Shown: positions 22,223 through 33,006 of the stretch, one piece after another
How positions within the stretch are numbered: the first letter of the stretch is position 1
How the letters are laid out: the number at the start of each line of letters is the position of its first letter
Source of the DNA: Guillardia theta CCMP2712
Taxonomy: Eukaryota > Cryptophyceae > Pyrenomonadales > Geminigeraceae
Assembly (NCBI RefSeq): GCF_000315625.1
Contig: NW_005434670.1
Span: 892,571 to 956,570, forward strand
DNA: 64,000 nucleotides
Reading direction: 5' to 3'
Notes under the pieces: model-generated
The model's input: the letters and a program-made list of their open reading frames with translations, nothing else
The model's database searches: none
What the model was told of the DNA's origin: nothing
Program-made: the position numbers and the translations under genes

Positions 22223-22670
22223 AGGTCTGGGACCAACCAGCGAATAGGAGGAAAACAGCATCTCTCTGTGTAGTCACGCAAGACACGGCGAGATTCTGCT
22301 AGGTTTGGAAGGACGACTGTTCTTCTCTACATGAACATTCATCTCCACCTCCTGTATCGTCCTTCTCCAACGTGCATGACGATCTTCATCGTGTTCAAAG
22401 AATCTTATATGTACAACCCTACGCCTCCTCCCTCTCCTCCGCATGCTACAGTTGCGCGTGCGCGCCTTTCCCCTCAAGCAGAAATAAAGAGTTGGGCTCC
22501 TTCCCCCTCTTTGGCAGAGTCTGCTAACAGTTCAGGGGAGGAAGCGGGTTGAGAGCAGGAGGGAGGAAGAGAGGAAGGGAAAAGGAAAGAACAGGACAGG
22601 GAGGAAAGAGGCAAGACAAAACCTGGTTAAGAACGGGAAGGCGCAGAGAAAAGCTGTGTGACGCTTGAAC

Positions 22671-25600
22671 CTAATGGAATGATGAGACACGAAAAGGGGA
22701 AAAGCCTCAGTTGATAGCAGAACAATCACAAGAACAGCAAGAGAAATGGAGAGAAAAAGAAGGAAGCATATTCACCTGAGACGACAAAAGTTCCAGTTGT
22801 GAGAGTTTCCTGTAAAAAGGTCAGGAGCACAACAATGAGGTCGATCGCAACATCAAACACATGCGGGCAATCAATCAACGAGGGACAGGCAGGGAGGGTG
22901 AGGGTGTGAAGGGAGCAGGCAAAGCTGCTGGCTGAGGCTTCACCGCGTTCGGGAGAGTTTGGGGGAACTTTGAATGACTGACTTCTTGTGGATCTCAGGG
23001 CCAGAGCTTGCCCTGGAATGATGGTTAGGGGGAAGGGAGCGAGCGAGCCAGCGAGCGAGCTAGCAAGCAAAGAAGGGAAATAGGGAGGGGCCCCTGTAGG
23101 ACAGAAGGCAAGGAGAAAACATGACAGAGGGAGGAACGAGAAGAGCAGCTGAAGGAGGGACAGAGAGGATAAACCAGAGGAGAAGAAAGGGAGGGAGTCT
23201 CGGAGGGCTCGTACCGAGGAAAGCTGGACTTGCTTGCAATTTTCAGAGCCCTCCTGCGGTTTTCCTCCTGCTCCGGGTCCAGGCCATGCAAAAGTGACAG
23301 GGGGATGGAGGAAGCGATCTCGCTCGCTGCCTTCTCTCTGAAGCTCCTCAGCACCTTGAAAGGATCGCTCAGCTTCGAGAAAAGGAGCATGACAAGAGGT
23401 CGAGGGAGAGAGACGAGCAAGTTGACGGACTATGAGCAGGAAATGCAGAAGGATCGTGGTGGCGGAGGATGAGGAGAACGAGAACATGTTGAGGAGGTGG
23501 TGGAGGTGGAGGAGGGGGAGGAGGTAGATAGGGAGGAGGAGGAGGAGGGGGGGGGGGACGAGGACGAGGACGAGGAGGACGAGGAGGAAGGATACCTTGT
23601 CCCCCTTCGTCACGCTGGTTGCGTCGACCGTTGCCCTCCTGCTCGTCAACGATCTGCTCGTGCGCTGTCAGCCTTCGCATCCTCCTCGTCTCAACACTCA
23701 CAAGCTCTCCGCCTCCTCGTTGCTGACCCTCGTCGAGCTGCAGCGGGAGAGAAGGGCCTGAAGTGAGATGTCGCAATCAGATTTGAAAGTGAGGGCAAGC
23801 AAACGAATGAAGAAAACTTGAAAGCGTCATTCACAAGTTGAAAAAGTGAAAGCATCATTGAAAATTTGACTATAGGGTGGCAAACAATATCAAAAGAAAA
23901 TAATCACGATGAAATGGCGGAAAAATTCATCATAAAACTCGTTATCATTTCATGATTATGGAAATGAAGATGGAATTGGTTATGTAATTTACAAATACAA
24001 GACAAACAAATTCGAGGACAACAGAAAAGAAGGCGAATAGTGGTGATGGTGATGGCGATGATAAAAATGATGATCGAATTTACCTCTCTCAAATCTGGCA
24101 CCGAAGACGACAAGACATGAACGCTTCTCGACCGGACATCTTTCATTGCCACCGAGATTGTGCTTGCAAACAATCTCGACTTGATGTGGCTGTAGTTGCT
24201 TGAGGACTGAAGACAGGATGTGTAAACGAGAGTCAACCAGAGTAGGAGAAGAAGGTAGGATAAAAACAAAAGTACAATACCCGGTCACACAGGACAGCAT
24301 ACGTCACAAAGATCGAGAGCAAAATAACTGCACATGAGAGAGCAGGGAGGGAGGAGCGGGACAGACGAGCATTGTATCAGCTTACATGTCTCGTCAGGCT
24401 CGGGCTCTTCTTGATGTCTTTGGTTTGACTCTATAGACAACCAATCAGATAGAAAGTAGGAGAAGCAAGCGACGCACGGGAACGACTTCTGGCTTCTCGA
24501 CTTTCTCTTCGACATCACCACCGGCCACTTCCTCCTCCTAAAGATGCAGTGAAAACCAGTCGACCACCCCTCATCTTCATTTGATCTCCTCCTTTCCGTC
24601 TCCTCCTTTTCTATATTTTTCGCGTCTCCTTTCTGCTCATCCCCTGCTCCCAACCTCCACTGCCATGTCCTCACCGTCCCTTCTCCATCCTCAGCAGGCA
24701 GGGCCGACTTCTCCACAGATTCTTCTGCATCCTCGGGACTGAAAGGAAGAGAAGGAAGTCGTGGAGGAGGGTCGGGAGGAACGGGGCTCTCGGCTTTGAT
24801 TGGTGGAGGAGGCGGAGCGATGCGATATTCCGCCACAGCGACATCTGAGAGCAGAGCACAACAGGATCAGAGACAGTCCAAGCAGAGGAGCCATGGGACT
24901 CGAGGACGAGGATCGGGACAGAGGTGCACACACGAGGCCAGGAGCAGGCAGCAGAAAGAGATAGAAAAACGAGCGACTGGGAACAACAAGAGGAAGAGGT
25001 GATAATTCCAACCTGAGCATGCCCAACCCATCGGAGAGTTCTTGTCCTCCACGAAGGCAACGACTCTCACCACCGTGTCCTTGGAGATCTGGGGACGAGC
25101 ATCATCAGAGGATCCCAACAGCTCGCAGCAGCAGCAGCAATCCACCTTGATGCCTCCTCCTTGATAGATCAGCCCGTCCGGCGAGGCCGGCGATGGATCC
25201 ACCCCATCCAGCGTGTACTTGATCGTTGCAGCTGCGTGCTCGCACCTGAGCGTGACTGTGTGTGTCATCCATGACGTGTCCGCAGGGAATTCGTGTCCAG
25301 CTGCAGGCTCAAAGAAAACCTTTCCTATCCTGATCTTCTCCGGAGGGGGCAGGGGAGCAGGAGCAGGAGCAGGGGCTGGAGCTGGAGCTGGAGCTGGAGC
25401 TGGAATCTCGGCCTTGCTCGATTCCTCTCTCGGAGAAATCTGTCTTGGCACGTATGCCGGAGTGCCAGGCTTCGCATTTGTTCCCCTCCTGATCAATTTG
25501 ATCGACTCCTCTTCCCCGGTCGAAAGCTTCAATACTGTGATCTCGACTTCCGTCCCCTCCTCTCCAACTATGAGTCCTGCCACGTTCTTCAATCTCATCC

Positions 25601-25857
25601 CTTGAATGTCCTTCCTGCAGGAGAGAAACAAGGAGAATCAGAGGCTCAAGCACCTCGAACGCCTGCACAACAACACAGCACAGCCAACCCCCCCTCACAA
25701 CGTCCGCAGCAAGCAACAAAGGCTACCTGTCTACAGCGATAAGTCTATCTCCTTTGTCAAAGAACTTCGACTCTGCTGCTGACCCGCCGTTGACAACATA
25801 CTGCACGACGAGATTGGGCTCTGCAAGCCCAAGACCGATACCAGCTCGCTTCGACAT
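22671..25857 (-). CDS. PDZ domain plus chitobiase C-terminal-like domain protein
   Basis: Unknown function. Exon 1 (25857-25727) and exon 2 (from 25614) encode a PDZ domain: GIGLGLAEPNLVVQYV, SAAESKFFDKGDRLIAVD, then LKNVAGLIVGEEGTEVEITVLK. A Pro-Ala hexanucleotide run (25366-25403) leads to a chitobiase/hexosaminidase C-terminal-like fold: FFEPAAGHEFPADT, TVTLRCEHAAATIKYTLDGVDPSP, then, across an in-frame 57-bp intron, ISKDTVVRVVAFVEDKNSPMG and AEYRIAPPPPP. No signal peptide or membrane segment is clear, so probably an intracellular scaffold. The 3' half (24550-22671) contains several short exons with Ser/Arg-rich and helical segments (for example DPFKVLRSFREKAASEI at about 23300), but more than one phase is open there; the end at 22671 is provisional and a second gene is possible. 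Confidence 0.6.
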
Positions 25858-26955
25858 TTGAGATGTTGCGATGCTCGCGATGGTGAGTCAAACCAGGTTA
25901 AGTCTAAACCATGTTCGACTCCCCAATAACCTGTTGCCTGCAAAAGATTCTCAAAGATTCTCTGCGGCAATGCTGAAAAGATTATTTCCAGAACTCTGAT
26001 GTCTGTTGCGCAACAAATGTCTGTACACGGCTAATCATTTACATCCCCAGGCGTCAAACTTTCTTGACTCAATCTGCCAATCACTGTCAGTCGTTTCCCA
26101 TTCGTTCATGTCATGCGTTCCGTTACAGGCTCCAACAACACTCTCCTCGTCCGTTCCCATTTCACCCCCAGCCTCCACCAGTCTACGTCAAGTATTCATG
26201 CCTCAGTGTGCTTTTCTTCTCTTCTTGCCGGCCACTACATTTTCAGCCCTCTATCACCAATTCCCTATCATCACTCTCCTGCACTTTCTCTCCCCTGTTC
26301 TTTGTCCCCCTTCCCCCTCCATGCTATCATTTCATCCCCCCTCCCCTCCTGCTCCCTCCTTGCGTTCCTCTCCTGACATCTTTCGCTTCCCCAAACCCTG
26401 TTTACTCCAGGCCTGCCATGATCTCGGGGTTCCATTAGAGCAGTCCACTACCCCATTTTACCACCCCGTATATGTACACCCCTACCCCCATGCATATTTG
26501 TAATTACCCCTCATTTTTCCACAAATTTACAACCAATAAACCACCCCTACCCCTACTGGATGTAACCCATATCTTGGTAGAGCCCTACCCCCTTTTTTCC
26601 AGTCATGGACCCCATTCTGATTGTGACTTTACCACCCAGCCCCAGCCCCCACCCTTCTTTCACCTGCACCGTTTTGTCACGAAGAGCAATGTGGTCAGTA
26701 AAATCGCATACCTATCACCATAAGTCCATTTACTTATATCTTCACATAGTATTTCTGGTGTGTATGACCCCATATCTCGATCTCACTCTTCCCGAAGCAC
26801 CACCCCTCCTATTTAAAATCTTTTTCACTCCGCCTTGCGCCGTCAATCCCTCATCCCCTCTATGTCCCATGTTGATTATTTCCCGCCATGGCGCCACATC
26901 GGAAGGGAGAGGAACGAGGAGCGGGATGTAGAGATGGCATATTGGGTATGTCAGG
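25858..26955. promoter_or_regulatory. Pyrimidine/C-rich 5' intergenic region
   Basis: Upstream of the minus-strand PDZ gene. From 26130 to 26660 the plus strand is CCCC/TACCCC-rich (gtacacccctaccccc, ccacccctacccctac, ccctaccccc). No coding exon is convincing despite three overlapping proline/serine-rich open frames. Confidence 0.4.
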
Positions 26956-27060
26956 ATGCGTAGAACAACTGTAGATGATCATTTTGTCGGTTTGTGCCGA
27001 TGTTGGTGCTTCCACACTACAGTTGTTCAAGAAGGAAACTTGTGTGATGACTTAAGAAAA

Positions 27061-27506
27061 GATTTACAGAAAAATGAAAAACAAATAGATGATATTCTTC
27101 CAGAGGATGAGAATGATACCAATTCAATGCAGGGAGATAGATTGACATATCAATACTGTTTGAATTACGCATCAAATGTTGATGATTTGAACTGATTGAC
27201 GCAACAATGAATGGCATATTCAAGAAGATCATGCTTTGAAATGTGACGAAAAGATCGAACAAGATCTAGATGGGGTCGAAGCAGATTTACAGAAAAATGA
27301 AAAACAAATAGATGATATTCTTCCAGAGGATGAGAATGATACCAATTCAATGCAGGGAGATAGATTGACATATCAATACTGTTTGAATTACGCATCAAAT
27401 GTTGATGATTTGAACTGATTGACGCAACAATGAATGGCATATTCAAGAAGATCATGCTTTGAAATGTGACGAAAAGATCGAACAAGATCTAGATTGGGTC
27501 GAAGCA
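27061..27506. repeat. Tandem duplication, two 223-bp units
   Basis: Unit 1 27061-27283 and unit 2 27284-27506 differ by very few bases (one seen: ctagatggggtc versus ctagattgggtc). AT-rich relative to neighbours. Each unit holds the same plus-strand open stretch (DLQKNEKQIDDILPED to YASNVDDLN, then stop), so the duplication copies a possible terminal exon. The near-identity implies a recent event, or an assembly artefact. No family recognised for the encoded stretch. Confidence 0.85.
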
Positions 27507-27746
27507 AATTTTTCATGTCGATCAATCAAATGTCTGACGGCGTGATGATCATGTTAACTTACACTTAAACTGTCTCGCACAAAAATTGTATACAACGGAT
27601 TCAACCATTACATCTCACTTTTTGTACACCCTTGAGTGCCAGAGATGGTGAAAGTAGATATAAACTTACTTCAGACATGATAGGTAGTGCTGCGGGCTAT
27701 TGAGGGCTGCTGGAGCCAAGGCATCACTGCCCAAACAGGTTCCAGG

Positions 27747-28286
27747 ATGCAGGTTGGCTGGAGGGTGGCCAGCAAGGGAGGGGGGTCTTCAAAGACAGGA
27801 ACACTGGACGGATGGTGCGGTGTCAGCTCGAACTCAAAACCTCAAGATACTCAAAATGAATACAAGGAAAACTCCGTGTCCGGCAAGATTGAAGCCGCCA
27901 GAGAAGTCTGGAAGAACATCAACAGGGCGGCCTTGACCATGGGCTGCAGCAATTTTTCTACACTTATCCCCACTTCATCGCAGGGCCAGAGCAGTTCGAG
28001 CAATGATGCCCAAGGCTCGAAGACCTATCTTGAACGAGAATTTTCGATGGAAACTTGCGGGAATCGATCGAGCACGGTGGTTCGAAACAATCCAAGCAGT
28101 AATGGCTGGAGGACTATGAAGGTCGGAGGAACTAAGAAGGTTTGTTTGAGGATCCATCGTCTCCTGGCGTAACTTTTGTCTAAATAGGCCACCTATTTCA
28201 GTAATGGGAAGCCGCTCAAACCAAAGCTGGCATTTGCCAAGAAGAACAAAACTCTTGCACTTCAAAAGAACAGCAAAAAAAAATGA
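27747..28286 (+). CDS. Hypothetical protein, basic C-terminus
   Basis: Not recognised. A frame from ATG 27747 runs to a GT donor after GGTKK (28140) and continues after a roughly 48-bp intron at ATYFSNGKPLKPKLAF, ending KKNKTLALQKNSKKK at 28286; about 160 residues. The composition is Ser/Asn/Gly-rich and probably disordered, with a helical-looking KIEAAREVWKNINRAAL and a lysine-rich tail suited to nuclear or nucleic-acid contact (inference). The frame is open further upstream to 27687, so exons before 27747 are possible. It converges with the FHA gene 165 bp away. Confidence 0.45.
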
Positions 28287-28450
28287 TGATTCCACTATAA
28301 ATTCCAATTGTATTCACAAGATTTCCAGTTCTAAGAGTGTAATCCATGTCTCTTTACATACGACGGCGTGAGTTGGACCGGAAGGAGGCTGTTGATAGGC
28401 AGGGGATCATTACTGATTCGAGTAGAGTAAGAAACAAAGAAAGCAAACGA

Positions 28451-29608
28451 TCAAGCAAACCTTATTTTCTTGAATTCTTTCTTGATAGGTGGTACGCTTC
28501 CATTCGTCTGTGTCAAGGAGTCATTCTCATTGTGCGGAGCGTTCCAGACATGATGATGCACCTGAATAAATTCCTGGCGGGGAGTGCTCTCCTGGCTCAA
28601 ACTGCTGAGTATGCTCTCAGACTGTCCTCTGTACCCGTCAGATTCTTTGAACCATATCCATGAGGATGTGTCTCTCTGGTCTTTGTGCACAACATTCTGG
28701 TTTGCTTTCGTAGAGAATTCCGTTGTATATGAGTGATCTCTCATGGTATTCTTCTCAAGATTCGATTGACCTTCGAAAAGAAGCACAATCAGATCCTAAA
28801 AGCGGGAAGAGTCGAAATCTGTACCTTCAATCTTCGAGGCCGTTTTCTCTTCGAATACTCCTGCGCAGCGTCAAGATCGAACAATGCATCGTGAGCAATC
28901 TACCTATGACATCAAGTTTCTTTCCGCTCTCTTTGCCACCCAGGAAGATAAGATCGCCCTTCTTCAATTTCGCGGACGAGTTGCTGAGATACATGTCGTT
29001 CACTGAGCTCCCAGTTGCGGACTCGTCCAGCAGCTCGAAGAATCCTGCTGACTGGTTTACACCGGGACACCATTGGATCCTAGCATGGAACTTGGAGACG
29101 GTTTTGTGAGTTTTGTCCAGTACGATATCATTCTTTGAAGATCGTCCAATGGACACTCCATGAGAAGAGGAAAGGATTGCCCACACTTGCTGGCCATCTC
29201 CCAACAACAAGACCTTGGTCTGGCATCTATGTTTGTCCCGATTCTTGTCTTGGTCCTCGAGCACGTCTTGTGGCTGTCTTCGTTTTGGGTCGATTACCCT
29301 TAGCTTGTTAATAGCATTGACAAAGTTGCTGGTCTGCTGAATCAATCGATCCCTGACGTCCGTGAAGTCTTGCCTACTTGCTTTCGAAGTTCCTCCCGTG
29401 CTATGAGCGGTATTTGCTTTTGACGTTCCTCCCGTGCTATGAGCTGCATTTGCTTTTGGAGGATCTCGGGGAGGCAAAGCTAGTCCGACGTCAAACAATT
29501 CTCTGGCCCAGTCCTTGACCAAAAGCAGTCATTCACAGAATCAGGTTGTAAATTGCGACTTACTTGCTCACGATTACCATTCTGATGGTTTGGTTGATAC
29601 CTGGGCAT
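28451..29608 (-). CDS. FHA-domain protein, probable nuclear phospho-binding
   Basis: Forkhead-associated proteins bind phosphothreonine. Exon 1 (29608-29564, MPRYQPNHQNGNREQ) joins DWARELFDVGLAL at 29513 across a 50-bp intron. After a Ser/Thr spacer with a repeated AHSTGGTSKA unit, residues about 100-190 are an FHA domain: SHGVSIGRSSKNDIVL, TVSKFHARIQW, DESATGSSVNDMYL and LKKGDLIFLGG. Downstream, the frame ends unless spliced. Either a 36-bp exon encoding EYSKRKRPRRLK, an NLS-like string, is kept between two introns (one only 29 bp), or a single 113-bp intron joins directly to DLIVLLFEGQS. Both keep the frame into the last exon, which ends KKEFKKIRFA at 28451. A TATAAA sits directly before the ATG, which may instead point to a start further upstream. 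Confidence 0.75.
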
Positions 29609-29839
29609 TTTATAGCCTGGACAAAGCCTTTGAAAGAGCGAGTACTACTACAAAGAGAAAACGCTAGCAGGAGGGAGGTACTGCAGAGGAAAAGGAATGC
29701 AGAAGGCTCAAAGAGACGAGAAGGTGTGCAGAAGGGAGCTTGAAGGGAGAGGAAGGGTTATCAGCGAAGATTTGAGGGAGGCAGGGATGGAAGCAATGGA
29801 AGCGAAATCGATATACGGAAGAGTATCTATGATGACGGG

Positions 29840-30120
29840 TGGTTTTTTCTGCGTCCGCAAAACTGGGGTGGTCAGCTCCCCAACAAATGCAGGAGAGGGG
29901 ATTGGGGGGGTACTCTTCAAGCTCAAGTAGGGGTGACCTGAAGTTTGGTTGGATACAACTGGGGGTAGTAGGGGTCGTTCCAAATTTGAAGGGTGGGGTC
30001 ACTGATTCCGGAGGGGATATAAAAGTAATAATAGAAACGACCCCCTGCTCATGAAGCAGGTGGTAGGCACGGAGAAACTGTCTGTCTGTACCCCATGTTC
30101 ACACCGTTTCTTTATGGGTG
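29840..30120. promoter_or_regulatory. G-rich 5' tract of the FHA gene
   Basis: Plus strand repeatedly shows GGGGT, GGGGGTA and GGGGTGG words (actggggtggtc, ggggggtactc, gggggtagtaggggtcg). Composition matches tracts before other genes in this window; function as promoter element is inferred from position only. Confidence 0.4.
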
Positions 30121-30129
30121 GGGGTAGTT

Positions 30130-30720
30130 TATACCTCTAGTCTGTGACCTGTTGTATATCTCCGGCGCCTATCATATAACGACGGCGGCCCCCAGAAATA
30201 AGACCCCTCGCGAACTCCCACCCCCGGGCCCACCACCCCGCTTTATGGGCTGATGGCGGGTACCTTCGGGGGGCCCCGGTGCGGACTCTACCTATCACTT
30301 TGGAGGCAAACAGACCGCTCCCACGTGACGTGGCATAATCAACCGTTGCAGTGGCAGTCGCAGACTCGTAGTAAATTGAAACACCCACCCCTTCAGTGTC
30401 AAGCCCGCCCCGAGATCGGGGGGGGATACCGTCTCAGCCGCGCCGCGCCATGATGCCAGGAAGTACGGTACCCAGTACTCACTGAAAGGGGGACAGCAGA
30501 GAGTCACCAGGACCGGGGCGGCCCGGGCGGGCCGCCGGTCGCGGCCGTGCGGTAAAGGCTGGGCGGCGTGACTAGCCGCCGGAACTTTAGAACGGTTCTC
30601 AGTCTGGTCAGTGAGTCGCACTGACCAGGTACGCGACTGGCGAGACTCTTAGTTCAACGGTGTACAGTGCGACAAGGACAAGGAACGAGAAGATGTAACG
30701 CCGAGACTGCTAATCATTTT
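30130..30720. repeat. GC-rich repeat island
   Basis: GC-rich stretch with the same word set as the other islands: CCGGGGCGGCCCGGG, CAGTCGCAGACTC, TCAGTGAGTCGCACTGACC, and GTTCAACGGT at 30652, which recurs at 45419 and as its complement near 6935. No gene is credible. Confidence 0.5.
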
Positions 30721-31075
30721 GTCATGCTTGCGACGGTCTATCAGAGATAGTTCTCATGTTAACGGCGCGCCAGTTGCTCGAATTCCCAAACATTTCATGT
30801 AGCCAGGCTGACGCAAACCAATCAGTACCAACTTAAAGTCGGTAAGTGTAAAGATGCAGACCTTGAGCGGATCGCATGGTGACGACGAAGTTTGCCTTGA
30901 AAGCGCTTTCCTGCACGGGTGGGATCAGAGGATGCATGAAACGGGACTTCGCGTCTCATGGACCTGCAAGCTGCGGCGTCTTTTTGCTGAGAGCAGAAGT
31001 GATGCACCGTTGCCCAGTCTCCCCGTGTGGCTGCTTCTAACTCAAGATGTTATTCGAGGGCTTGCAGCTCCACAC
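30721..31075. other. Intergenic, nothing recognised
   Basis: Ordinary composition between the island and the 3' end of the next minus-strand gene. I see no gene in it. Confidence 0.4.
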
Positions 31076-32049
31076 CTACACACCTGATGCCTTAGCCCAT
31101 TGCAAGATGTTGATTTGCGTCCCTTGCTTGTGAGCGGTGGATCCCGATTCTCTAGACAGTTTTCGACGCACAAACTTGTTGAAGATATCAGCCTATTGAA
31201 AGAGTCAAGATAGGAATGGATAAAACCGTGCAATCACAAAACCTCCTTCAGAGCCTGTTCGATCTTCAAATCATCGCTACTCTGTAATTTCTGTCCGGCC
31301 TTCACGGCACTTTTGTGAACCTTGTTTCGATCAGTCGTCGAAAATAACAAGCATGGCATTATTCTCACTTCAGGTGCGCGATGCAGTGCAGGCGGGTTGA
31401 CGATCGCTGCCTGCTTGCTTGGCAGCGATTTGTGGGTGTCATGTTCAACCTTTCTCATCGCATTCCGTAGCTTTTTATCGAAGGCTTCTGCTGTTTTCAT
31501 GATGTGTTGATATGTTCTGTCATCGCCTGCCGCCAGCTTCTGATATTTTTGAGACTTCATCAGGTCTGCTCTGGCTTTCTTGTCATATTTCTCAGCCTCC
31601 TTGTCAAGCTTGCTTTCATCAGACGCTGATTGGCTCATTTGGATCGTCTTTCGTTTGAGCTGCAACACGACGGTCAACACATGCAATCATGCGATTTCAC
31701 CTCTCACATGGTCAATGTTGCGCAACTTTGACATAGCATGGTCAATCAGCTCGAGATCATTCTTCAATCCCTCCGCTTTCCCTTTTGCTTCAGGCTCCGT
31801 CGTTCCGATTTTCTGTATTTGGCGTTTCATTACATGTTTCAGATCACGAATCGTGTGCAAAAGCTGATTTTCTCTTGCTTTCACAATTTTCTGATCACGC
31901 AGACGTGTTTCCTCTGGTGTCAATTGGCTGATTTCATTGTGACCAAGGTCAGAAGATGGAGACGAGTTTCGATGAAATGTAGAGAGAACAAGAAACAATA
32001 AAGCAACCGATCCGAGCGACAGCAAGATCGAGATGTGACGACCAGTCAT
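31076..32049 (-). CDS. Hypothetical signal-anchored coiled-coil protein
   Basis: Not recognised. Starts MTGRHISILLSLGSVALLFLVLS, one strong hydrophobic segment that may be a signal peptide or type II anchor. The rest is charged and helical: ETRLRDQKIVKARENQ, KQIQKIGTTEPEAKG, then after an intron starting at the GT following NIDH, KLDKEAEKYDKKARADL and TYQHIMKTAEAFDKKL. An 81-bp segment (VNPPALHRAPEV...) is in-frame but has good GT-AG ends and is probably an intron. The last intron (about 50 bp) rescues the frame from the stop after LKEVL and adds ADIFNKFVRRKLS to AKASGV, ending at 31076. About 250 residues. It probably resides in the endomembrane system or is secreted. Confidence 0.6.
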
Positions 32050-33006
32050 GTTACAGAGATCTCCAAGATTGCAGCGACTAGAGCCCTTCCATATCCCCTG
32101 AACTGTGACGTCACGTTCAAAAATGACTTGGAGAAAACATACAAAAAGTAGCCATCAACACCAAGGAATGGTTTTGGCAAACATGGAAATATCTGATCAT
32201 TGTTGCAAAAACACCATGCGCACATTCATTTTGAGTGACATCAATCACATGTCCAAATAGTAGTGATGCTTTCTAATAAAACGCATCATTCAAATCGACA
32301 GTGCATACAAGATATCATGGCATTGTTTAGCCTCTGACATTTCATCTTTGCAATGGGTCTTCTTTCTTTACACATCAACACCATCATCAGTTCCCGTATA
32401 CCTAAATATGCTTCAACAACCCTACTACTGCAGCGCATGCTCCATACAAAATGCACTTTCTCATGACCTGACACTACAAGGAGGCCAAGGAGTCAACTAC
32501 CCTCCTCATTCATTGATGATTCTTGTCATCTCCATGGTTTTCTTCGATCCTCTCCTCTCCTACCTCTCCTGCTCTCTCTCCATTTGCTCCCCTCATTCCC
32601 TCTAGTGCCTTCTATACAACAAGTCCGGCCATGCCCCTTCGCCACGCAACGACCGTTGCATGTCTGAAACGGATATTGGGAATGTTGATACCGTTGCAAT
32701 GATAACGCTTTTCAAATACCTACAACCGTACAACATGACGTTACAACGGTTTCGAAATTCGTTATAACAACGTTACACGCCATTTGAATTGAGAGGGGTA
32801 CTCTACCCCTTTGATTGCTGTACAAGGCAGGGGTAGTCAGGGACAGGCAGTCTCCAACGCACAGCCATGCCAACTGGTTGCAGTGGCCGAAGGAAAGAAG
32901 GAAGAGGAGGAAGAGGAGGAAGATGAAATCGGAGGAAGGAAGAGGTGAATAGAAACAGACGTGTTGGCCACAGAGTCGAAGAGCTACATATACGCACACG
33001 GAAAAC
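32050..33006. promoter_or_regulatory. Divergent region upstream of IFT81
   Basis: Between two divergent genes. AT-rich 32100-32400, then pyrimidine-rich 32500-32610. At 32785-32850 lie GGGGTA/TACCCC words on both strands (gaggggtactctaccccttt, ggcaggggtagtc), 160-220 bp before the IFT81 start. No gene seen. Confidence 0.4.

Noticed and set aside
26006-26503. 165-residue plus-strand ORF
   Set aside because: Ser/Pro/Phe-rich reading of a pyrimidine-rich intergenic region; no domain or splice context.
27017-27485. Minus-strand repeated ORF over the tandem duplication
   Set aside because: Duplicate shadow of the plus-strand stretch; Phe/His/Ser composition without recognisable motifs. The duplication itself is kept as a finding.
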